A stretch of DNA of 64,000 nucleotides from Rutstroemia sp. NJR-2017a BVV2. Lineage: Eukaryota > Ascomycota > Leotiomycetes > Helotiales > Rutstroemiaceae. The notes beneath the pieces were generated by a model. It saw only the letters and a program-made list of their open reading frames with translations. It did not search any database and had not been told where the DNA came from. Within the stretch, counting starts at the first letter, position 1, and each line of letters opens with the position of its first letter. Positions 1 to 11,171 of the stretch are shown here, piece by piece. Location: assembly GCA_002946415.1 (NCBI GenBank), contig NJPS01000045.1, positions 248,001 through 312,000 of the forward strand, in the 5' to 3' direction. The position numbers and the translations under genes are program-made.

Positions 1-915
1 CCGAACCACTCGCCCCACATCCCTATACTGCACATGTCTATCCCAATCCCCCAGCGTCGTATACGGACTCCGCAACCAAGCCCTCAACTCATGCAAAAAC
101 AACCGCGCATCCTCGGTCCCCAAATACTCCCCCAACAACTCCTCCGCCTTCCCTCCACTTTCCTGGATATCCGTTGTTTTCAGAATCGCTATTATATACT
201 CCAGCAAAAACTCCGCATTATTTGCGCGCCGGTCGGCAGCTCGACTTGTTTCTCCTGCCCCGGAAGATGAAGATGGGTGCAAGAATTCAAAAACCTGCAG
301 TTCCCGCCGAATCCAGTTGCGCGCACGCGAAACGGCTTCTGCGTCATGGACGAAGAGCTGCGGTGTGAGTTCGCGGAATCGGGAGATCCGGTTGCTGCCT
401 ACGTGCAGGGAGAACAGCTGATGTCTGTAGATGTGGCGACGGCGGGCGATGGGATCGTCGAGGGTGGCGCTTGGATGGGAAGCGGCAGGGCGAGGGCCGA
501 AGCGGAGGCGGCGTCGGTTGCGGGATGCATGGTGTAGGGAGGCTCGGTTGTAGTTTGGGTTTTGGGTGGGAGGCTCGCGAGCGGGTGCGGGGACGATATA
601 GGTTTTGGGTTTGCCGCCTTCAAGGGTATCGTAGTGGACGGTTTTGATTTGCGTTTTGCAGAGGGGACAGCTGGGGCTCTGCTGGAGCCAGGTGAGGAGG
701 CAGAGGTAGTCGAAGGTGGAGTGGTTGCAGGGTTGAGTGACGGCGGGTTCGGAGAGTTTCTCGAGGCAAATTACGCAGACGGTCTCTTCTTGCTCTGGTT
801 CGGGCTTTGGTACAGCGGAGGACGATGTAGGTTCTGCTACGGGTGGTGAAAGTCGACCATCATTGTCGAGGACTTCTGGCTTGGTGGCCAAGTCAGTGCT
901 GTGCGGACTATCCAT
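1..915 (-). CDS. RING-finger protein, probable E3 ubiquitin ligase (3' end outside window)
   Basis: The reading frame is open without an intron from the ATG at 915 down to base 1, giving 305 codons, and continues beyond the window. Residues 47-86 form a RING finger: Cys47-x2-Cys50, Cys63-Asn-His65, then Phe68-Asp69, Cys72, and the closing CPLC at 83-86. The position usually held by a cysteine just after the aromatic residue is Asp69, which can also bind zinc. The first 45 residues are Pro/Glu/Ser rich and look disordered. The part after the RING is rich in arginine and then helical, with a YRHQL motif near residue 170. The layout resembles Topors-type RING proteins, in which an N-terminal RING leads a long tail. 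A role as E3 ligase is known for such families; substrate and location cannot be read here. The start is the first ATG and precedes the RING at the usual distance. Confidence 0.8.
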   Translation of the reverse strand, partial: MDSPHSTDLATKPEVLDNDGRLSPPVAEPTSSSAVPKPEPEQEETVCVICLEKLSEPAVTQPCNHSTFDYLCLLTWLQQSPSCPLCKTQIKTVHYDTLEGGKPKTYIVPAPAREPPTQNPNYNRASLHHASRNRRRLRFGPRPAASHPSATLDDPIARRRHIYRHQLFSLHVGSNRISRFRELTPQLFVHDAEAVSRARNWIRRELQVFEFLHPSSSSGAGETSRAADRRANNAEFLLEYIIAILKTTDIQESGGKAEELLGEYLGTEDARLFLHELRAWLRSPYTTLGDWDRHVQYRDVGRVVR

Positions 916-1500
916 GGGATGTAATGTTTTGGAAGAGAAGTCTGGGGTAAGGAAAGTTAACTTCATCATCTCTTATCGGGTGGCGGAAGCGGGGCCGGTT
1001 CGGGGAAATGTTATTCCGCAGTCGTTCACAGTTGCTTTGGATGAACGATAATTTATATGACAAAATTCAGCATGCATTATATGAGTAAAATAGCAGAGTG
1101 AATATCCTCCAGATCGGGAGAGAAATCTCACTTCATGAGGTTCTCACACAATGACAGCGCTTACCAAAATTCACTTGAGCATGAGTGATTTGCCGCTAAA
1201 AATAAAGTTGATCAGATCGCGTATCGACTCGGCCCAGACGCGTTTAATCTATACTACCTACGGAAGTACGACATAAAATGGTCCAGGAAAAATACTTATG
1301 ATTACTGGTGCGAGGATAAATTTATGACTTATGACTATTTCATGACGTTACGGCCAATTATTATTCATATCAATATACCAAGCAGTATTCATCTTTCCAA
1401 TTCAATCATTGTGTGCGTAGCGACACGAAATATTGTACCGCGTTTTTGATGTACTTCTGCGAAAAGCAACCTCGGATCTAGTATTGGTGCGCATAGAAAC
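916..1500. promoter_or_regulatory. Divergent promoter region between RING gene and SLD2
   Basis: This 585-base gap separates two genes transcribed away from each other. It is AT-rich between about 1030 and 1400, with no open frame of note. It must hold both promoters; no specific binding site is claimed. Confidence 0.5.
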
Positions 1501-3078
1501 ATGGACGAGGAAGAGAAGAAAATATGGATCGAACGATCGAAAGTCCTTCGTGCAGACTTGAAGGTTTGGGAGAAGGAATTCCAAAGCCAGAATGAAGGAA
1601 GAAAAGCATCGCGGGAGGATATCAAGAAGAACCCTGAAATAGGTATGCATACTGTTGTCGCCGGCCACAGATACACTCACTAATGGTTTACAGCTTCTAA
1701 ATACAAAGAGTATGATAAAGTACGGAATATATTATCCGGAAAGGTTGCGCCGGCACAACCAACAGCTCCCAAGTCCACACCACGGAAGAGAAAACACGAC
1801 GAATTGCACAAGACGACTCCGCATAAACGACTACAAGTGGATAAGACACCCTCGAAGGGTTCCATGCAACCCTGGGATGTCGACCCTTACTACTCTCCTT
1901 CGATAATGCGAAATCTTTTCGCAACACCCCAGAAGAAAACCGCAATTGGACCAACACCACAGAAAGATGGACAAGTTCTTGGATTATTCGATCTCGAGGA
2001 AGACAGCCCTGCCGACTCTCCTTCAATGGCGGCAGGGCCCGGCAAAGCAGCTCCTACACAAGCAACTCCTCGAAAACAGAAGAGTCCTGATGAGTCGCGG
2101 GCATTGCACAGTCGAACACCCTCATCGAGAAAGCAATCTACACTAAACCCATTTGCCACTCCCTCCAAAAACCGCATCCTCGATACTACACAAGGCACCA
2201 AAACCCCCTCTTCAATCTCCAAACTTCATTTTAGCACCCCCTCATTCCTCCGAAGAGACAGTCAACGAATCCAGATGCCGTCTATAGACGAAAACGAAGA
2301 AGGAGGACCCCAATCCCCCGAAATGATCCGCGTCCCACGCAAACCCATCATCCGCGGTCTAAGCAGCATGCTTGCCGGTCTCCGAAAAATGGAAGACGAC
2401 GCCGCGGACGAAGATCTCGAGGCCCTGAGAGAAATGGAGATGGAGATGGAGAACGGACCAAAACCAAAACCAACACCAAAACCACCATCCAAACCATCGG
2501 ATACTGCTCCTTCACCACCACCACCCGAAATCCTAGTAAAAGACAGCCAACCCAATTTCCCCCTCGGCGCTTTCGACGACGAAGCTCAGTACGACACCGA
2601 GCCCGAAGATCAACTAAATCCCACCCAACCCCTCCGCAAACCCTACAAAAAGAAAGGTCAAAAGCGCACCACCCGGCGCGTAAACCTCCGCCCCACACGC
2701 AGCAAGCCCATCAGCGCCCCCACCACCACACCCCTCCACGAAGACTCCTCCTCCGAAGACGAGCTCTCCCCGCATCAGCCCACAACCCAGCCCACCTCCG
2801 ACCTCATACCCGAAACCCAACTCGAAGCAGAAGAAGCAGAAGAAGGCCGCAACTACGCCTCCGACTCCGCGTCCTCATACACGGCGTCCGAAGGCGGCAC
2901 GCGCTACCGCCGACCCGATCAGGAGAGGAATAGGACGGCGAATAGGGAGGGAAGAGTCAAGAGTGCGGCGCGGAAGGTGAAGGCGAGCGCGCATCAGAAT
3001 TTCAAGAGGTTGAAGTTGAGAAATTCGGGGATGAAGGGGGGGCCGGGGGTGGGGAGTAGGTTTAGGAGGAGGAAGTAG
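1501..3078 (+). CDS. SLD2: DNA replication regulator Sld2
   Basis: Two exons, 1501-1642 and 1694-3078, give 508 aa. The intron starts GTATGC, has a CTAAT branch point and ends CAG; splicing restores the reading A-S-K-Y-K-E-Y. The N-terminus (about residues 1-65) has the Sld2 helix pattern, with LRADLKVWEKEF and then KYKEYDKVRNIL. A conserved PWDVDPYY element follows near residue 120. The middle is disordered, rich in Pro and Ser-Pro/Thr-Pro pairs, as expected of a CDK-regulated factor. Residues around 240-255 are an EMEMEME run and then a K-P repeat. The C-terminus is strongly basic. In yeast, CDK-phosphorylated Sld2 binds Dpb11 and helps load GINS and polymerase epsilon at origins; here this role is inferred from family. 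The protein is nuclear. Confidence 0.88.
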
Positions 3079-3970
3079 AGGGGAGGGGGTGGAATGGGAG
3101 TCGTGGGTGGTGGGGGAAGAGGTGTGGGCGAGAAGAGGAGAGTGGAATAAAATGGAGGAATGAAACGACGAGGGGAAGGGGACGAAAGGGGATGATAATA
3201 AGAGCAAAGTATATGGCATGAGAAGTATAAATGTACATTTGCTCAAGTCATGGAAGTTCTAGTGAATGCCTTACTAGGCACAGTACATACATCAATCATA
3301 AGGGGTAATTAGTTAGCTTAGCGAATGAATAGCTACTTGGATTGCAACATATGCAAAATCACACATACAATCATCAGTCACAAATCACATATATTCGAGA
3401 ATCAAGCAGATTTAATGGTGTGGAGTCATTGGTTCCTTTTTCATTCATACTCCTCTTATACCCATCCGTCCACTCATCCATACATACAAGTCATTCATGA
3501 ACCATAGTAGATCGCTTCACCAAAAAAGGTTCAAACAGAAAAACAGAAAGAGTTTCCCTCCGCCGCCCAAATCCATCCAAGGGCACCGATTCACCCACCC
3601 AACCAACCCATCCATCCATCCCTCATTAATATTCTAACATAACGCATCTCTTGCATCCGGCATCGTACTTTGCTAACTGTCTTTCCCATGCCCCGGAGTC
3701 CTCATCACCATATAAATTCAAAATAAAAATCAAACAAGGTCTGGTAACTCCTTTTCCCAAATGCATTGCCCATGTATACACAAAAAATCGAGAGAAGAAA
3801 ACAGCAAAGGGTAGTTAACCTCGATTTTTTTCCAAATTTGGTCATATCCAGCCAACGATATTCTCGCTGGTCGTAATCATGCACGCTGAAAAGAAAGTAT
3901 AATGTCAAATTCGTAAAAGGTCGACATATGTGTGCTTGTTTCGTCTAGAATGACGCTGTGCTGTGGTTTC
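3079..3970. other. Convergent 3' region between SLD2 and FIG1
   Basis: Two genes end toward this 890-base gap. It is AT-rich with short CCATCC runs near 3460-3480 and 3605-3625. The open stretches seen on both strands are short, without family motifs, so I call no gene. Confidence 0.5.
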
Positions 3971-4933
3971 TCATCCGAAGGTCTCCGCCAATACTCTGAT
4001 ACTTAATATCATAACCAGTAATCCAATGGTGACGATGATTAGAAGGGCGAATGAGAACCACCCAAGAACCATTGCAGTGCTTCCAACTCCACTCCGTACA
4101 CTGCCGTTTCCGAGATCTTGTGCTATAATGGAGGCAGCTACGGAAGCTGTATGTTGCCATAGCACGGATACAAGCACGAAGATGGATGCGATGAAGATGA
4201 TAGCGAGTGCAACTTGGGATACCGGTCTCGATGGGAATGGCTTGACTTCGCGCTCGTGACCTGTAATGTCCTCCTCCTCGTGCCAACCTGGGAAGGTGGC
4301 TAGAAGTAACAGACAGACGAATGCAAAGATGATTGCAACGATGCTATGGATATATTAGCGATTGTGACTGGGTTAAATATCAAGGAATACTTACATAAGA
4401 TATGGGAATACGATCATATCCTTGAATTGACTTGCAAGCCAAATCAAGTTCAGCGGATCTTGGTCGACGCTCACTTCGTTTGCCAAAGCCGTTGCATTGT
4501 TACTGCAAAGCCATGCTCCACCATCCGGATTGATACAGATGCCAAAGTAACCAACTCTTGCTGCTAATTTTGCTTGACCAACAATGTTAGATATCGCGGT
4601 ATGTACGTTGTAGTCGACCTGTGCGGTGGATGGTACGGGTGTGTAAGGTTGGTAGTATAGTGATATGAGGAAAATGTCGGGTATCATAGGTGACGAGGAA
4701 GAACATCCTGCTAGTAGAAGTGCTGAGAAGATTGTTAGGTAGTTCCTCGATACATTGTTTGTTTAGGCCTACTCACAAAGTAATATAATAGCGACCGCGA
4801 TCAATATCATCAGCACATGATGGTATCCTAAGAACGGCACCGCCCCTACACCCAGCACGTTAGCACTTTGTCAAGTCTCGCGATCAATGGTTTGTTACTT
4901 ACTCAAAAACCCTCCGAACCCTCGGTCAGCCAT
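3971..4933 (-). CDS. FIG1: Fig1-type calcium regulator / membrane fusion protein
   Basis: Four exons (4903-4933, 4777-4845, 4395-4722, 3971-4343) give 266 aa. All three introns begin GTAAGT or GTGAGT, and all junctions keep frame. The protein has four membrane segments: near residues 15-35, then after a loop near 145-165, 185-205 and 235-260. The first extracellular loop holds the Fig1 signature, GYFGICI followed by AWLCS, resembling the GFG...C...W.C pattern of Fig1 and claudin-like proteins, with an NNAT glycosylation site after it. Fig1 proteins act at the plasma membrane in low-affinity calcium uptake and in cell fusion during mating; in filamentous ascomycetes they affect hyphal growth and sexual development. 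The start ATG is short but fits the family length. Confidence 0.87.
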
Positions 4934-6380
4934 TGTAAACTATTCTATCGATGTCTCTGAACGAATGCGTCGGAGCCTGCTACTCCCGTCCCCCGTATGA
5001 TTCGGAGCGACTGAGGAGTCGCGGCCGTGGAATGTTGGCAATGTGGTTGAAGAAGGTTAAGATTCGAAAGAATGTGGAATACCGCGTGGTAGGTATTGTA
5101 TGGAATGTATGGGGATTTTCGTGGAATTCGTAGGGTGGTTCGTTAAATCGTGTGAAGAGTGGATATAAATTTGGTCGCACTGCTTATCATGAGAATGAAC
5201 AAATCGTCAGATATCTCTACACCCAAATAGGTTTTGAAAGGGGAGAAAGGATAGAATGCGTAGCAGTTTGTAACTATTCTCCAGAAGAGAGGAGAAAAGA
5301 AAGAGAGGGCCCAGAATTTTCTCTTTTCCCAGCAGTGTGATGAGGTTGTGACAGAAAATTGTGTGGCAGGAGAGCTAACTTGCTAGAAAAAGAAGATGGC
5401 GCAGGAACACCTTCAGCAATTGTTTACATATGTCGAGATTCGGTTAATCGACACAGCAACGACAACCAAGGAAAGCGCGAACAAAGGCGCAGTCGTCCAA
5501 TCAGGATTATCTTATTTCCAGGGTGCCTTGCTCGAATTCAGGAACAGATCAATTAGCGACTCGATTGATTGGCTGGAAACGTCCCGCCGAAAAGCTTGTT
5601 TTACCAACAACTGATTCTGGTGCAGGACAACGGATTGACACGTCGCTTTCGTCATTTTTGCCGTCTGCAATGGAATACGGGTATGGACCCTCTTGATGTA
5701 GCTAGAATCAAGTTGCATATGTAGGTGGAGCGACGGCTTGCCCGGGAATTAATATATCCTCAGAGTTTTCTGTTCCTACATGCTGTTGATCTTTTAGACT
5801 TACCGGTTCGATGACGGGCATTTTTTGGTTTGTACCCCGCATGATCCACGACTGAGTTGATGTTCCTGCCTCTCTCCTGTACTGAGGGACGTCCCCTCCA
5901 TATATAGTTGTCGGTGTTTATATTTAGCAATGCCCTCCACACCGTCTCTTCTTCAAAATGATCTGTCTTCGGACTAGTTGGACTGCTAGGATGAACTTGC
6001 ATGCAGCTAATTGTGCTGTGTTGGAGGTTTCGGTAACTGAGTCTAGACACCGCATTTCTGTGGGTGTGCCGAGTACATTGTACATTCATTGTACGAAAGC
6101 ACACAACTTTTCTTCCATCTTCTGTCTAATGATTAGCATTTGCTCAGGGACTGCGGATCTACCTACCATACCTCATATTCCAGAACGTAGACTAGGTGGA
6201 TCAACAATGATACCCGATACCGATCAGAGCCGCCGCCCATAAAATGTCGAATACCAGTACAGTAGAGTACTGATGTGTATGACCGCCATTCTGATACGAT
6301 ACAAAGATTCTCGAGACTTCTACATCAATAGTTGGGAGAACAAGACGCATTTGCCTATCATAATTACGCATATTCTGCTC
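4934..6380. other. Gene-poor stretch upstream of FIG1
   Basis: About 1.4 kb with no supported gene. Short open frames exist on both strands, for example an ATG frame of 72 codons at 5396 and one of about 110 codons on the minus strand at 5760-6104, but none shows a family motif or convincing splice partners. A pyrimidine/purine-rich patch near 5280-5330 may belong to the FIG1 leader. Confidence 0.4.
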
Positions 6381-6745
6381 ATGATGAGACAGTATACCAC
6401 TCAATAACAGCAGCTATCAATAAGAACCTGCGAAGGAAGCCATTCACTCCCCAGCCCAAAAGCAGAAAGCAGCTGAGCATATAGCCAAGCTCGACAAGAT
6501 CGCATAAAGCAATGGCGCGAGTTCCAATCAGGTGGATTAGCATATTGATTACTAAATAACTATAGCAAGTAAAACAAAACCCCAACGTCCATGTAGCAGT
6601 GATCAGAACCCCAGTGCGCGGCTTCTCGTCAAAAACAAGAGCAAGACATCAAATTAAACCGCTCATTTGACAGCGACGAATCGAACAGCAGTCAAGGCAG
6701 AGAATGACGCCGATGAGAAAACAATGGCAATGAGAGGTCAAAAGG
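6381..6745 (-). pseudogene. Possible relic of a multi-span membrane protein (MARVEL-like)
   Basis: On the minus strand a frame from about 6635 to 6381 reads a segment VFDEKPRTGVLITATW followed by two strongly hydrophobic stretches. Just upstream, in another frame, lies an alanine/serine-rich hydrophobic stretch (LIAIVFSSASFSALTAVRF) near 6660-6725. The pattern is like fungal four-span MARVEL-type proteins. A TGA in each frame lies between the two segments, no splice site joins them, and no N-terminal exon was found, so a decayed gene fits better than an intact one. The family assignment rests only on hydrophobic pattern and could be wrong. Confidence 0.3.
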
Positions 6746-7323
6746 TGGTCTGAAGTAAGGTTCTTGAATGCTCTACAAACGATAGCAGGACGCATGTGCG
6801 GAACCTTTTTCTCAAAATGGCTTTCTTTGGGAAATTCTAGCACCATATATATTATGTGAAGTACACCCATACCACACTCCCAGAAAACACCAACGCCTTT
6901 TGAGCGCCTTGCTCGCGATTCAACCATGTTGCAACGCAGTGACAAGAAATTTCCTGAACACAGCTGAGCATTTTATGTTCGGAGTTGGAGATAAAGATGT
7001 CGAGTCGCTGTTAGTTGAATCATGAGATGAATATCAAGCCACCGAACAATCGGTCAAGAGTATGTTGGTGTGAATTAGGAGTACCGGCAAAATGTTCTAC
7101 TAAATCAGCTATTTCGTGGAAATAGCGAGTCCCACTTGGGAGGGAAAAGGAGAAATATGTGTTCGGACTTCTACAAAAGCAAGGCCACTGATCGTCCCCA
7201 AATAATAAAAATTCGAAGCTGAATGTGGTATCTTCATTCCGTTCATGCTTGTTCTTCGAACCGCCCAGCGACAGAACCTACTCGTACATTTTTGGTCATT
7301 TATGATACATGTCCCAGACTCCA

Positions 7324-8573
7324 CTATCGCACAACAGACTTTGCATCCGAATCCTCAAACTTCACTTTGCCCTCCTTGCTAACCTCGGCGACGTGAAATC
7401 CTGTTGGCACATCTGTGCGTTGGGTAGGACTCGAAATTTGCTTGGGTTTTCCTGCTGACTCCACAGCTTCCAAAACCGCACCTGGAGGTGCATCTGCAAT
7501 TTCATTGATCTCTCTTGAGGTCAATACATCGCTTACTCGTGATGCTCTCGTTGACATAAGAATCGTGGTGGGGCCTTGGAATTGGAGGAATAGTCGATCT
7601 CCCCAGATCGTCCGCCTCGTCGTCGTCCTTAGTGCGAAGAACAACTTCTTCACCAATTGCCAAGAATCTGTCTGCTGCATTACTCGGAAGAATTTGATAT
7701 CTGGCAGTAGCTTGCTGAACCCTAGTGTTGGAACCTGGAGCTTGAGAATAGAGGCTTTAAACCTATATGGTTTTGGTGGGTGTTGTGATGTCATGGTGTA
7801 TGCTAGGACGTTCCCAGGATGTGCGACAAACTCCTCGCCGGCTTTCAGAGTTACTTCATAGATACGTCCAGCTCCGGCCAAAGCTACTAGACCTCGTCCC
7901 GTAATCTGAGTATTACCCCAGTGAGCGATGCTCAAACTTCTGTTCATAGTAGGCGAAACATTTAATCTGTGCCCTGTCCATGCCAGTAAAGCATTCCGCT
8001 GCGCTATCATCCAGTCTTCCCGTCCGTCAAGATGTAAAACTTCCATAGAGGTGATTGGGGATTTCGTAGATATTAAAGCTTTTATCGGGCTCGTTGAAGA
8101 TATTTTCTGATACAGGAAAGGAATGCCCAGAGGGGCTCGTCGAAACGGTTCGAGAATAGATAATGTCGATTGAGCCTACCCAATGTATCAGCAAACTAGT
8201 CCTTCATCTTAAAGAGCTCCAAGTATCGCTGACATTTTCCGCCTTCCCACTAACACCAACTAATGTGCCCCTCCTTGTGTACAACGTTTGTGAGGCGGAC
8301 AGCGAGGCCGATAAAAGAGAATATGGAGCACCAATAACCTCGAACCGCGCATCTAAAACATGGTACTTAGCATATGAACATCGATGAAATTGCTGCCGAC
8401 CTACCCGCAGGATCTGTAGCATCTAGCGTTTTGCTCAAAATATCACCTTCCAAAGGGCCTTCAAGATTTGAAGATGCGCCTATTCGCAGGGCGCGGGTTC
8501 CGGTAGGAGCTTTTGCCGCTGCCTGGAGCTGCCCAGTACCACGAGCAGCGCGGCCTATGGATCGACCGATCAT
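7324..8573 (-). CDS. AIM24: Aim24 family mitochondrial inner-membrane protein
   Basis: Three exons (8405-8573, 8234-8352, 7324-8175) give 379 aa. Intron 1 starts GTAGGT and intron 2 GTCAGC; both have branch-like TGCTAAG or TGCTGAT sequences and TAG ends. The spliced protein reads [15 protein letters not shown], then [15 protein letters not shown], then [12 protein letters not shown], all hallmarks of Aim24. The first 35 residues lack acidic residues and are rich in Arg, Ala and Gly, a good mitochondrial presequence. Yeast Aim24 sits in the inner membrane and supports the MICOS cristae-junction complex. The gene is head to head with ATM1, also mitochondrial, over 410 bases. The C-terminus carries charged residues after a VPTGFHV stretch. 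Confidence 0.92.
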
Positions 8574-8983
8574 TGCTGCTCTGTTTCCTGATAATAATCA
8601 AAAAATATGTGGTTGGCGGGCCTTCTTGTCGTCTCAGAAGCTGCAGGCACAAAGGTCCAATTTTCGCCTTGCGGTTAGGCGAGACAAGGCCTCAAATGGC
8701 GTAATAGCTTCAACAATGAGGTTACCACAGGCTTTTACATGAATACCAATAAACTGGCACGCACATCTTGGTTTACTCTTTACATTTTGGAAATAATACA
8801 ATTTCTGCGTGGGCAAACTCAAGCTACTGTTTTCGTCATGCAAAATTGATTTGCGACATTTTGCAGGCTCACATTACGAAGGGGCGCTGGCTAGTTTCTT
8901 ATCGATAGCTGGGGCTTTCATGGGTGTCCCGCATAGCTCGTGCATGCGTAAACAGTGATCTGTGGGAAGCGACAGGAAGCACA
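8574..8983. promoter_or_regulatory. Shared promoter of AIM24 and ATM1
   Basis: The 410 bases between two divergent mitochondrial-protein genes must contain both promoters. An open frame upstream of the ATM1 ATG continues to a GTG at 8924 but adds acidic residues that do not suit a presequence, so I treat it as leader. Confidence 0.5.
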
Positions 8984-11171
8984 ATGAGCTTAAGCAGCTT
9001 CCGCGGAGCTTCTTGCATGCTTGCAAGAGCTTCAGTTCGAAACCAAAGATGGCAACGGCCAGGATGTTGCCTACGAGTCTTTGCAACCACAAATCGACTC
9101 CGGAGAGACAACCCGAAGGGCATCTCACTTCAAAGTCAAGCTCATAGAGCCCCGCGACCTGCTGACGACATACCTGGTACGAAGCCTGAGACGGCCCAAA
9201 GACCTGCAGCAGCTACGCCTGCGACAGCTCGAAAAGACCCCCTGGTTTTGGATGAGAAGACAAATAAGGAGCAGAGGAAGGCGGATTGGGCGATCATGAA
9301 AGAAATGGCACAATATCTGTGGCCAAAAGACAACTTGGGAACAAGGGCTCGCGTTGGACTATCATTGGTTTTACTGGTAGGTGCGAAGTTGCTGAACGTC
9401 CAGGTGCCATTTTACTTCAAGAGCATCGTCGACGCAATGAATGTGGATTTCGTTGCAATTGGAGGCACAGCTACGACGGTGGCTGGCTCAATGATATTGG
9501 CCTACGGCCTTACCAGAATAGGAGCTACACTGTTCCAGGAAGTCCGAAACGCAGTATTCGCAAGCGTTGCTCAGAAGGCCATTAGACGAGTGGCCTGCAA
9601 TGTTTTTGATCACCTGTTACGACTTGATCTAAACTTCCATCTCTCAAAGCAGACTGGTGGATTGACTAGAGCCATTGACCGTGGTACGAAAGGAATTAGT
9701 TTCTTGTTGACATCTATGGTTTTTCACATCCTGCCAACTGCTTTGGAGATCTCCATGGTGTGCGGTATTCTGACCTACCAGTATGGCGCCAAATTCGCAG
9801 CTATTACAGCTGTGACAATGGTGGGATATTCGGCATTCACGATCTGGACTACTGCTTGGAGAACCAAGTTCCGAAGAGCTGCTAATGCTGCGGATAACAA
9901 GGGCTCAACGGTGGCAGTGGACTCCCTGATCAATTATGAAGCAGTAAAATACTTCAACAATGAGAAATTTGAGGTCGGCAGATACGACAAAGCACTTCAG
10001 GACTATGAAAAGTCGTCTATCAAGGTCGCAACATCTTTGGCGCTACTCAACAGTGGACAGAACTTGATCTTCTCGAGTGCTCTGACGGCTATGATGTATC
10101 TTGCAGCAGATGGGGTGGCGGCTGGTAACCTAACTGTCGGTGACCTTGTAATGGTCAACCAGTTAGTATTCCAGCTTTCGGTGCCATTGAACTTCTTAGG
10201 ATCTGTGTATCGAGAACTTCGACAATCTCTGTTGGATATGGAAACCCTTTTCAACCTTCAAAAAGTCAACGTAGCCATCACCGAGCCTCCAAATGCTAAG
10301 CCGCTGCAGCTCACTAAGGGCGGAGAAATCACATTTGAGAACGTAACGTTTGGCTATCATCCGGATCGCCCCATCCTAAAGAACCTCAGTCTAACAATTC
10401 CTGCTGGAAAGAAGATTGCTATTGTTGGTCCTAGTGGTTGTGGAAAGTCAACAATCCTTAGACTTCTGTTCCGATTCTATGATGTTCAAGAAGGAAGGAT
10501 TCTCATCGATGGTCAAGATATCCGACAAGTGAGCTTGGAGTCATTAAGGAAGGCCATCGGAGTGGTACCACAAGATACGCCTCTTTTCAATGATTCCATT
10601 GAGCACAATATCAGATATGGCAACATGGCAGCTTCTGGCGAAAGGGTGCTAGAAGCTGCAAAGCGTGCAAAGATTCATACCATCATTGAGTCCTTCCCTG
10701 ACGGATACAAAACTATGGTTGGTGAGCGGGGCATGATGATCTCTGGTGGGGAGAAGCAACGACTAGCAGTATCGCGGCTGATCCTAAAAGATCCACCCCT
10801 GCTTTTCTTTGACGAGGCGACTTCCGCGCTGGATACACACACAGAGCAAGCACTAATGCAGAACATTAATAGCATATTGAAAGAAAGGTCACGAACAAGT
10901 GTTTTCGTTGCTCACAGGCTCCGAACAATCTTTGATAGCGATAAGATCATAGTCCTCAAGGAGGGGTCTGTAGCAGAAAGTGGAACGCATCGGGAGTTGA
11001 TTGACACTGGTGGGGTATACTCAGAACTCTGGAGTGGTAAGCATTATCTCTGGTTCTTATCTTGCATATTGTCTCACCTTTTCTACAGCACAAGAAACTC
11101 TTTTTGCCGAAGCGCAGGAGAGCAACAACGATATCCTGGAGGAAGAACGAGAAGATAGGCTTCAACGATAA
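8984..11171 (+). CDS. ATM1: Mitochondrial ABC half-transporter Atm1
   Basis: Two exons, 8984-11036 and 11089-11171, give 711 aa. The small second exon adds the acidic C-terminus ending [11 protein letters not shown] chose the ATG at 8984 because the protein then begins with an Arg/Ser-rich, acid-free presequence. The membrane domain of six helices spans about residues 130-420. The nucleotide-binding domain has Walker [10 protein letters not shown] (482-490), the signature SGGEKQ (587-592) and Walker [13 protein letters not shown] with Asp610 and Glu611. [11 protein letters not shown] motif near residue 320 is typical of the Atm1/ABCB7 branch. Atm1 sits in the inner mitochondrial membrane and exports a sulfur- and glutathione-containing product required for cytosolic and nuclear iron-sulfur protein assembly. 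It works as a dimer. Confidence 0.95.

Noticed and set aside
8924..8983. Longer N-terminus for Atm1 from 8924
   Set aside because: The codon at 8924 is GTG, not ATG, and the added residues include Asp and Glu, which do not suit a mitochondrial presequence.
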